Origin: JBLXBZ01 sp048265185
GTDB lineage: Bacteria > Pseudomonadota > Alphaproteobacteria > Rhizobiales > Stappiaceae
Assembly (NCBI GenBank): GCA_048265185.1
Contig: JBLXBZ010000014.1
Location: 1 to 46,835 of the forward strand
DNA length: 46,835 nt
Reading direction: 5' to 3'
Shown: piece after piece, positions 41,215 to 46,835 of the stretch
Position numbering within the stretch: position 1 is the stretch's first letter
Layout of the letters: each line of letters starts with the position of its first letter
Program-made: the position numbers and the translations under genes
The notes under the pieces: generated by a model
Database searches by the model: none
Told to the model about the DNA's origin: nothing
The model's input: the letters and a program-made list of their open reading frames with translations, nothing else

Positions 41215-42351
41215 ATGCAGACTTTCGGCGAAAACGTTTTTGATTCGACGGTTAAGCACCAGATTCACTTAGAGCGATTCAAGACGAAAACCGTTCGTGA
41301 TGTCATAGAAATCTTGAACGGTGTTGAAGCTGATATTGTTGATCAGATCAGGACTCTAGAAGACGGCTGGACCCGCCGCCGCCTTGAGGCCATGTTGAAA
41401 GAGGTAGGGCGGACCAACGCTAGGGCGTTCTCTGAGCTTCGCGCCCGTCTAGGCGATGGAGTGAACAACTTCGCGGAGTCTGAGCTTGGTTTTGTCACCA
41501 GTCAGCTAAACGCCGCATTACCCGGGCAGATTTCAACGGTTCTGGAATTCATTGCCCCGGCCGATCCTCTTTTGTTCGTAGCGGCCGAACAGCCCTTTAA
41601 AGAAAAATTTGTTCAGGGCCGGAAGCTATCCGAGTGGATTGATGGTCTTGAGTTAAGGGACCGTGCCAGACTCGAGTCCGGTATTAGGACAGGCTTCCTT
41701 GAGGGGGAGGGGGTTGAAAAAATTGTCCGACGCGTTCGCGGCAGACGCGTTCTAAAGTACCGTGACGGGCTTAGAGAGGTAACCCGTAGGGAAACGGAGG
41801 CTCTGGTTAGAACAACCGTTCAGGCGGCTTCCACTGCTGCCAGAGAGGAGGTTTATAAGTCAAATGAACCGCTGATAAACAGAATCAGGTTCATTGCCAC
41901 ACTCGACGGCAGAACAACTATGATTTGCCGGTCACTCGATCAGGAAGAATTTCTTGTTGACGATGGGCCGCGCCCCCCGATGCATATGCGGTGCCGCTCA
42001 ACCACTATCCCAATGATAAAATCTTGGGCTGAGCTTGGTTTTGATAAAGGGGGGGACACTCCAAAGCATTTGCGTCCATATGTCAGGGATAAGCGACGGA
42101 TGGGCTCCATCCCCAAGGCAGATCGTAAGGCGCTGGTGGGGCGCGTTGACTCAGATATTTCTTACGATAAATGGCTTAGGAATCAAGATCGGGATTTTGT
42201 TGAAAGCGTAATGGGCCAGAGAAAAACTAAACTATTTCTCGATGGGGGGTTATCCATGGATAAATTTGTTGATGCCGGTTATGTGCGTGAATATTCTTTG
42301 ACTGAGTTGAAGGTCCTTCAGCCGAAAGCGTTTGCCCGGGCTGGTCTTTAA
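41215..42351 (+). CDS. Minor head protein, SPP1 gp7 family
   Basis: A 378-residue protein. TRRETEALVRTTVQAAST, then FIATLDGRTTMICRSLDQEEF and PPMHMRCRST, are the SPP1 gp7/phage Mu F-like head morphogenesis signature. It acts at the portal vertex in assembly or DNA ejection. TAGGAGAT precedes ATG. Confidence 0.93.
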   Translation: MQTFGENVFDSTVKHQIHLERFKTKTVRDVIEILNGVEADIVDQIRTLEDGWTRRRLEAMLKEVGRTNARAFSELRARLGDGVNNFAESELGFVTSQLNAALPGQISTVLEFIAPADPLLFVAAEQPFKEKFVQGRKLSEWIDGLELRDRARLESGIRTGFLEGEGVEKIVRRVRGRRVLKYRDGLREVTRRETEALVRTTVQAASTAAREEVYKSNEPLINRIRFIATLDGRTTMICRSLDQEEFLVDDGPRPPMHMRCRSTTIPMIKSWAELGFDKGGDTPKHLRPYVRDKRRMGSIPKADRKALVGRVDSDISYDKWLRNQDRDFVESVMGQRKTKLFLDGGLSMDKFVDAGYVREYSLTELKVLQPKAFARAGL

Positions 42352-42353
42352 CG

Positions 42354-42383
42354 AAAAAACCCCTCACACCAGAATGTGAGGGG
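42354..42383 (-). terminator. Minus-strand Rho-independent terminator
   Basis: Nine-base stem CCCCTCACA / TGTGAGGGG with a six-base loop; on the minus strand it is followed by six T. It ends the 34-residue minus-strand gene. Confidence 0.85.
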
Positions 42384-42402
42384 TAGTTAGGGGAGTTTTC
42401 GA

Positions 42403-42507
42403 TCAAAGCCAGCCTGTTTCCATGAAATGCTTTGCTTTTCGCATTTTTTTCCGTTCGGTCTTCAGCCGCTTCTTCGTCTCTTTCGGGTTTTTAATTTCGG
42501 GTTTCAT
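42403..42507 (-). CDS. Small basic peptide, minus strand
   Basis: A 34-residue Lys/Arg-rich protein (PKETKKRLKTERKKMRKAKH). AGGAG lies seven bases before ATG, a promoter-like TTGACA with an operator arm lies upstream and a strong terminator follows, so it is a complete small transcription unit. It could bind nucleic acid or act as a regulator of its divergent HTH neighbour. Confidence 0.62.
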   Translation of the reverse strand: MKPEIKNPKETKKRLKTERKKMRKAKHFMETGWL

Positions 42508-42514
42508 TTTTTCG

Positions 42515-42595
42515 CTCCTGTCGTGTTTGTTTGTTCGTCTAATATTTCCGTTTTGGCTGAACATGTCAATATATAATTTCTGTATTGGGTATTTT
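42515..42595. promoter_or_regulatory. Divergent control region with two operator arms
   Basis: Plus-strand arms TATTTCCGTTTTGGCTGA (42543-42560) and TAATTTCTGTATTGG (about 42574-42588) flank a minus-strand TTGACA (42565-42570 as TGTCAA). The arms match those of the scattered cassettes. Confidence 0.62.
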
Positions 42596-42608
42596 TTTTG
42601 GGGGCGGG

Positions 42609-42839
42609 ATGATTTTTGCGGAATTCAATCTAAGAATGACCGGCCTGTTTGGTCCGCGATGGAAAAGCCGATTTGCCCGTGGTATGGGTCTTTCTGTCTC
42701 GTCGGTTAAGCGCTGGAACCGTTCTAAAGATGGGGAAAGTAGGGACTGCCCGGAATACGCTGTTGCGGTTCTGGAATGTCTTGAAGAGCTTAGGCAACGC
42801 AATTTGCCGTTCCCAGAGCGTTTTTGGTCCAAAAAGTAG
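42609..42839 (+). CDS. HTH DNA-binding protein, candidate regulator
   Basis: A 76-residue protein. LFGPRWKSRFARGMGLSVSS followed by VKRWNRSK is a helix-turn-helix of the type seen in small phage and alphaproteobacterial regulators (LYG.RW...LAR.LGVS.RTVRRW). It is divergent from a basic 34-residue gene across two operator arms, the layout of an autoregulated switch. ATG 42609 is preceded closely by GGGGGCGGG; the start is not certain. Confidence 0.72.
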   Translation: MIFAEFNLRMTGLFGPRWKSRFARGMGLSVSSVKRWNRSKDGESRDCPEYAVAVLECLEELRQRNLPFPERFWSKK

Positions 42840-42900
42840 TAAAACCTCCTAACGTTTTCTACTTGGCTTATTTTGTTTTCTTTAAAATCAATAGGTTAAA

Positions 42901-42967
42901 TAGGGCAACCCCCCGGTTTGTCGCTTTATAGATATACTATAAGGTAACAAACCGGGGGGTTGCCCTA
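42901..42967 (+). repeat. Palindromic element, copy 2 (intergenic)
   Basis: Perfect 21-base arms: 42901-42921 (TAGGGCAACCCCCCGGTTTG plus T) and 42947-42967, around a 25-base loop with its own small palindrome TTATAG / CTATAA. Flanking bases extend the pairing (AGGTTAA and TTAACCT). Same element as 7408-7465. Confidence 0.92.
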
Positions 42968-42981
42968 TTTGATTAACCTGT

Positions 42982-43024
42982 TTTTGGTTAATTTCTTATT
43001 TGTCTAAGTCGTGTTTTCTATATT
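42982..43024 (+). promoter_or_regulatory. Operator arm, possible scaffold promoter
   Basis: TTAATTTCTTATTTGTCTAA (42988-43007) matches the arm and its -10 position (TAAGTC), but no convincing -35 is found. Confidence 0.42.
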
Positions 43025-43106
43025 TTCTATTTAGGCTAAAAAACGTGTATCGGTTTCACATTGGCGCTTTGAGAGCGCTTATTTTTGAGATGGTGGAGCC
43101 ATTTTT

Positions 43107-43874
43107 ATGCCGAATAATATCAATCCAGACGAACCGGAAAATAAGCTTGAGGGTGAGGAGGCGATTACAGCCGCCGTCGCAAAAGCTGTAGAGGGCCTGA
43201 AAACGAAGAACGCCGAGCTGTTGGCGGAAAAGAAAAAGCTTCAGGGAACGGTTACCGACCTTGAAGTTAAGGTTAGCTCTTTCGACGGGATTGACCCGGA
43301 AAAAGTCCGCGAGATTCTGAAGGAGCGGGAACAATCGCAGGAAGAGGAAGAAAAGCATAAAGGCGATTGGGACGCGATCATGGAACGGCGGGACGCGAAG
43401 CACGCGGCCGAGCTGGAGGCTATCCGGACTGAATTGGGTGGTGGACGCGACAAGGCCGAAACTTTCGCTAAAAGCCTGTTGCTTCGAACCGAGCTAACTG
43501 ACGCTATGGTCAAGGCAGGGGTGGCCCCGCATTTCCATGAGGCTGTCAAGGCGATGCTTACAAAAGAAATCGCGATTGAAGCCGATGACGCGGAAGGGTT
43601 CCGCGCGTTTGCTACAATCGATGATGAGCATGTTCCTGTCGAAAAATATGTTTCTATCTGGGCTGAAGGCGATACCGGAAAGCACTTCATTGCCGCTCCG
43701 GTGAATTCCGGGGGTGGAACAGATGGTCGGCCGGGCACCGGTGGGGATTCAAAGAAGAATCCGTTCAAGACAAACAATATGACGGAAATGGGCTTGATGA
43801 TCCGGACAAACCCCGTTCAGGCGCGGAAGCTTTGCATTGAAGCCGGGGTTGCTCCCGCAAAGTTCAATCTGTAA
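43107..43874 (+). CDS. Capsid scaffold protein
   Basis: A 255-residue protein before the major capsid gene. Acidic start, long coiled coil (about 18-110: LKTKNAELLAEKKKLQGTV), Gly/Pro-rich linker and a short basic end (ARKLCIEAGVAPAKFNL) fit phage scaffolds, which guide prohead assembly and leave. Not a protease by motif. Confidence 0.84.
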   Translation: MPNNINPDEPENKLEGEEAITAAVAKAVEGLKTKNAELLAEKKKLQGTVTDLEVKVSSFDGIDPEKVREILKEREQSQEEEEKHKGDWDAIMERRDAKHAAELEAIRTELGGGRDKAETFAKSLLLRTELTDAMVKAGVAPHFHEAVKAMLTKEIAIEADDAEGFRAFATIDDEHVPVEKYVSIWAEGDTGKHFIAAPVNSGGGTDGRPGTGGDSKKNPFKTNNMTEMGLMIRTNPVQARKLCIEAGVAPAKFNL

Positions 43875-43899
43875 AATTTAAAAACAACGCGAAGAAAAG

Positions 43900-43924
43900 G
43901 GCCGGTTTTTCCGGCCTTTTTTTT
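43900..43924 (+). terminator. Rho-independent terminator
   Basis: GGCCGG / CCGGCC stem with a five-T loop, then eight T. Confidence 0.93.
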
Positions 43925-43946
43925 ATGCGCGTATTAAATTTTTCTT

Positions 43947-43976
43947 TTGTCAACTGTTTTGTCTAAAAAGTAACTA
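43947..43976 (+). promoter_or_regulatory. Possible major capsid promoter
   Basis: TTGTCA (43947-43952), 18 bases, TAACTA (43971-43976). An arm AAATTTTTCTTTTGTCAA overlaps the -35. Confidence 0.5.
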
Positions 43977-44074
43977 ACGGTTTGGGGGCAGGGCACCTAG
44001 ATCAGTTTTTTTTCTTCTTGGGCCGTTTGTGGCGGTTCAAAGATAGCCATAAACGAAATTTGGAGTTATACAAA

Positions 44075-45094
44075 ATGGCCGAAACCGGCATTGCCGATAT
44101 CATCATCCCGGAAGTTTTTAACCCGTATGTGATGGAATTTTCCGCTACCCTCTCCGACCTTGCCCTTTCTGGTGTGATCGCGCCGGACCCGCGCATGGAC
44201 GCTCTCGCGTCTGGTGGTGGTCAGGTTATCAAGATGCCGGAATGGAATGATATTTCTGACGGTGAAGAATCTCAGGTTCTTTCGGATAAAAATCCTCTTG
44301 GCGTAAAGAAGGTTACGGCCAAACAGCAGAACGCTCACATTCTCCAGCGCGGTGAAGCTTGGGCCGCTCATGATCTTGCCAGCGACCTTTCCGGCGATGA
44401 TCCTATGCGGGCTATTGCTCTTCGTGTCGGTAAATACTGGATGAACGATCAGCAGAGTTCTCTTGTGAGTGTCATGAACGGCGTTTTTGACGGCCCGCTT
44501 GCCGCTACCCATGTTCATAACATCTCTATTGCTGATGGTGATGAGGCTGTTGCCGCGAACAAGCTGGGCGCTGACGGTGTTATCGACGGCCTTGCTAAGC
44601 TTGGTGACAACCTCGGGGCTATTGCCGCGATTGCTATGCATTCGGTTCCGTTCTATACGCTTCTGAAACTGAAGCTTATTGAATTTGTGACCACCAGCAT
44701 TCAGAACGAAACTGGCGTTGAAGGCGCGACCCTTCAGCTTCCTTACTACCTCGGAAAACGCGTCATCGTTGACGATGGTTGCCGCCGTGTTGCCGGTGGT
44801 TCGAGCGGTTACGTTTATTCAACGTACCTCTTCGGTAATGGTGTCATTGCTCGGGGTGCGGCCCAGCCGAAGACTCCGACCGAAACCGACCGTGATTCCC
44901 TCGGTGGTTACGATGTTCTTGTCAACCGGATGCACTACGTTATTCATCCGAAGGGACTGAGCTTTGCCCCGGCTGGTGGTGGTGCTCTTGTCGGGGATAC
45001 CCCGACCAATGCGGAGCTGGCAACGGCTGCTAAGTGGTCGAAGTCTTGGGCGGACAAAAACATTCACCTGATCGAAATCAAGTCTAACGGCTAA
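44075..45094 (+). CDS. Major capsid protein
   Basis: A 339-residue protein. IADIIIPEVFNPYVMEFSA, DALASGGGQVIKMPEWND, LQRGEAWAAHDLASDLSGDDPM and AIAMHSVPFYTLLKLKLIE match the coat-protein family common in siphophages. It forms the icosahedral shell. TTGGAG precedes ATG 44075; a longer frame upstream has no good start. Confidence 0.93.
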   Translation: MAETGIADIIIPEVFNPYVMEFSATLSDLALSGVIAPDPRMDALASGGGQVIKMPEWNDISDGEESQVLSDKNPLGVKKVTAKQQNAHILQRGEAWAAHDLASDLSGDDPMRAIALRVGKYWMNDQQSSLVSVMNGVFDGPLAATHVHNISIADGDEAVAANKLGADGVIDGLAKLGDNLGAIAAIAMHSVPFYTLLKLKLIEFVTTSIQNETGVEGATLQLPYYLGKRVIVDDGCRRVAGGSSGYVYSTYLFGNGVIARGAAQPKTPTETDRDSLGGYDVLVNRMHYVIHPKGLSFAPAGGGALVGDTPTNAELATAAKWSKSWADKNIHLIEIKSNG

Positions 45095-45111
45095 GGCTTG
45101 ATCTCAGGGCT

Positions 45112-45151
45112 AACAGGGGAGGTTTTGCCTTCCCTGTTCTTCGATTTTTTT
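45112..45151 (+). terminator. Rho-independent terminator
   Basis: Eleven-base stem AACAGGGGAGG / CCTTCCCTGTT (one G-T pair), TTTTG loop, T run at 45145-45151. Confidence 0.8.
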
Positions 45152-45173
45152 ATGTAGAAAAGGATTTCTGAAA

Positions 45174-45539
45174 ATGGCTGCTCCCGGTGGTTTTAACAAC
45201 CTCACCTTTTATCGAGTGATGGAAGGTTCTGAGACCGTAACTCTTGCTGACGGCTCCAATGAGTCGAGTGCTGTCAGTCTTGACGTGGCCCTTACTAATG
45301 TGGCGGTAGCCGCTGCCGAAGATGCGACGATGACACTTCCTGTTGGTAAATTCCCGCTTCAGATTAAGCGCTTTATCGCAACTTCTATCGGGGCGTCCGG
45401 GACAATTACCATTTCTGGAGGTTACAGCGCGGCCGGTGTAGCAACCAACATGCTGTTCAATGCAAACGGTGAAGAATCGGCTGTTATGTTCGATGGCTCC
45501 AAGTGGGTAATTCTTCGGTCTACGGCTACCCCGGCTTAA
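45174..45539 (+). CDS. Possible capsid accessory protein
   Basis: A 121-residue beta-rich protein (FYRVMEGSETVTLADGSN, GTITISGGYSAAG) between major capsid and connector genes. Size and place suit a decoration or head fibre protein; no family recognised. Confidence 0.7.
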   Translation: MAAPGGFNNLTFYRVMEGSETVTLADGSNESSAVSLDVALTNVAVAAAEDATMTLPVGKFPLQIKRFIATSIGASGTITISGGYSAAGVATNMLFNANGEESAVMFDGSKWVILRSTATPA

Positions 45540-45548
45540 TCGGGTTGA

Positions 45549-45581
45549 AAGGGTGTCGGGTTCTCCCGGCGCCCTTTTTTT
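45549..45581 (+). terminator. Rho-independent terminator
   Basis: GGGTGTCGGG / CCCGGCGCCC imperfect stem, TTCT loop, then seven T. Confidence 0.85.
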
Positions 45582-45606
45582 AAAAATAATTTGGAGGTTA
45601 TTTTTT

Positions 45607-45876
45607 ATGGGAATGTTTGGGTTCAGGATGGCCCGGCAGCGCGAAGAACGCGCCGCTGCCGAACGGGAAAATGAAGAGTGGGACAAGCTACACCGGGTTT
45701 CGGATGAGCCCGAAAAAATGCGGTCTGCCCGAAAGGAAGAGGTCGGGTCAACGGGTTTATCCGTTGGCCCGGATTCCGTGGGAGTAAAAAAAAGGGGCCG
45801 GAAACCGAAGGTAAAACCACCTATGCAGGAAACCGCGCCGCCCGTTCTTGATTTTGCGGAAGAAGCCTCTTCCTAA
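45607..45876 (+). CDS. Small charged protein
   Basis: An 89-residue protein behind GGAGG. Charged helix (ARQREERAAAERENEEW), then VKKRGRKPKVKPP, which resembles an AT-hook (RGRKP), and an acidic end. A head-region accessory protein is possible. Confidence 0.7.
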   Translation: MGMFGFRMARQREERAAAERENEEWDKLHRVSDEPEKMRSARKEEVGSTGLSVGPDSVGVKKRGRKPKVKPPMQETAPPVLDFAEEASS

Positions 45877-45899
45877 ACGTATTTGATATAACCAATAAG

Positions 45900-45943
45900 G
45901 AAAACCGTGTTGATTGAATGTCAACGCGGTTTTCTTTTTTTTT
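45900..45943 (+). terminator. Strong Rho-independent terminator
   Basis: GAAAACCGTGTTGA / TCAACGCGGTTTTC stem (one mismatch), seven-base loop, nine T. Confidence 0.93.
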
Positions 45944-46118
45944 AGTTATTTATAGTTAATAAAAATAGGGTTTTTCTGCCGTCAATCTTAAATTTCCAAC
46001 ATAGGGTGCAGGTTGTTTTTTACCCTCGGTTTTTTTGCCTTTACGAGAGGCGCCGGGCACTACAATGTATTCAGGAGTGAATAATTTTATATGAAATCCA
46101 GTGTTAGTAAGGCGACCA

Positions 46119-46349
46119 ATGAATCACGATGCGGCAAGAATGCAATTCGTTAAAAGTGAAGCTGATGACCTAGAAGGGGTGCTTCATAGACTTCTGATTG
46201 CTGATCTATATGAAGATTTCCAACAGGAAGCGGATGACCCAACAAATAAAATAATAGCATCTCAAGCTATAGCTTCTGCTATTCGGAGTCTTTCAAAAAT
46301 TATCTCTTTTGAGAAAATAGATGTTATCAAGATTGGTATTCGGGGGTGA
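46119..46349 (+). CDS. Small hypothetical protein
   Basis: A 76-residue helical protein. ATG 46119 has AAGG upstream; a GTG at 46101 is possible. An A/T-rich 170-base leader precedes it. Unrecognised. Confidence 0.65.
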   Translation: MNHDAARMQFVKSEADDLEGVLHRLLIADLYEDFQQEADDPTNKIIASQAIASAIRSLSKIISFEKIDVIKIGIRG

Positions 46350-46378
46350 CCTGTAAATTATTTCGCATGGGCTAGATT

Positions 46379-46786
46379 ATGTCTCTTGAAACAGCTTCGA
46401 TTGCAACAATTGCAAAATATTTAATTGGCGTCGGGGCTCTGGCCGGTGCCGCCGTTGCGATTATGAAACCTATTAAGATGCTTATCAAGTTTTTGCAGGG
46501 ACCGGCAGCGGAAAACAAGGCGGAAATTCAGCGTTTACAAGCGCAGACACAAGAGACAGGTACGGCCGTAGCCGTGATGACAGAGCGAGTTGATACGGTT
46601 ATTAGACATCAAGTTCATGCACAGGAAGAGCGGACCCTTCTTCATAACCGTCTGTCGCATATCCGTGATGCTGTGGATGAAAACAGGCGAGAGAGTGACG
46701 GTAAATTAACCGATATTCAGAAGTTAATTTTCACGTTGTCAAACCAGTTGACGGCCTACCAAAAAGAACATGAGAGGGCGGCTTAA
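46379..46786 (+). CDS. Membrane-anchored coiled-coil protein
   Basis: A 135-residue protein with a transmembrane helix (YLIGVGALAGAAVAIM, about 14-29) and a long coiled coil (50-130). Similar topology to phage holin-like or spanin-like proteins, but placed among head genes. TAATG overlap with the next gene. Confidence 0.7.
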   Translation: MSLETASIATIAKYLIGVGALAGAAVAIMKPIKMLIKFLQGPAAENKAEIQRLQAQTQETGTAVAVMTERVDTVIRHQVHAQEERTLLHNRLSHIRDAVDENRRESDGKLTDIQKLIFTLSNQLTAYQKEHERAA

Positions 46787-46835
46787 TGGCTTTTGATTCG
46801 ACTGTCTCCGGGGCGGACGCTAATAGTTTTATTTC
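46786..46835 (+). CDS. Head-tail connector/head completion protein, 3' truncated
   Basis: Only 16 codons are visible: MAFDSTVSGADANSFI. This start is typical of phage head completion proteins (MA...VGGANANSYV). It overlaps the preceding stop and runs off the window. Confidence 0.6.
   Translation, partial: MAFDSTVSGADANSFI

Noticed and set aside
1..46835. tRNA genes, CRISPR arrays, insertion sequences, integrase and attachment sites
   Set aside because: No T-loop/anticodon pattern, regularly spaced repeats, transposase or recombinase motifs were found by eye.

Overview
The window is a continuous piece of a tailed double-stranded DNA bacteriophage genome. It holds large and small terminase, a DUF4055-type portal, an SPP1 gp7-like minor head protein, a scaffold and a major capsid protein, next to phage-encoded replication genes and a long run of small, tightly overlapping genes. 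Nearly everything is on the + strand. Sigma70-like promoters, frequent TTG and GTG starts and Rho-independent terminators point to a Gram-negative, probably proteobacterial host. An alphaproteobacterial host is possible (MmcB-like nuclease, style of the HTH protein) but is only a weak inference. No integrase, tRNA gene or CRISPR array was seen. The first and last genes run off the window.

Layout. (1) 1-8 kb, replication and recombination: a truncated DEAH-box helicase, a protein ending in an SSB-like acidic tip, a PD-(D/E)XK nuclease with a four-cysteine set, a small lipoprotein, an MmcB-like protein and a 1339-residue archaeo-eukaryotic-type primase/helicase fusion. (2) 8-15.5 kb: pentapeptide-repeat protein, coiled-coil protein, a DNA methyltransferase with DPPY motif, a MazG-like protein and a compact kinase-fold protein. 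(3) 15.6-34.2 kb: about fifty-five small genes, most unrecognised, arranged in short operons. Recognisable members are a SpoT/MESH1-type HD hydrolase, a DUF1643 protein, winged-helix paralogues, a nucleotidyltransferase-fold protein and a possible Nmad5 protein. (4) 34.3-36.6 kb: a beta sliding clamp and an MT-A70-type methyltransferase. (5) 36.7 kb to the end: packaging and head genes, interrupted by two small minus-strand genes and a small HTH regulator.

The most striking feature is regulatory. Some dozen copies of one promoter/operator cassette are scattered from 3 kb to 43 kb. Each has a -35 (TTGAC-like), a 17-bp spacer containing the arm TAATTTCnnTTTTGTC, a -10 (TAATCT-like) and, in the best copies, the inverted arm GACAAAAnnGAAATTA upstream of the -35. 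Isolated arms also lie between genes near ribosome binding sites. This looks like a stoperator-like network under one regulator; the HTH protein at 42609-42839, divergent from a 34-residue gene across two such arms, is a candidate.

Other unusual items are a long palindromic element present twice (once in frame inside the primase/helicase gene, once between head genes), a roughly 430-base gene-free stretch with its own promoter, hairpins and three ribosome-site/start/near-immediate-stop units, and a T7/T3-type promoter match at 12955-12977.
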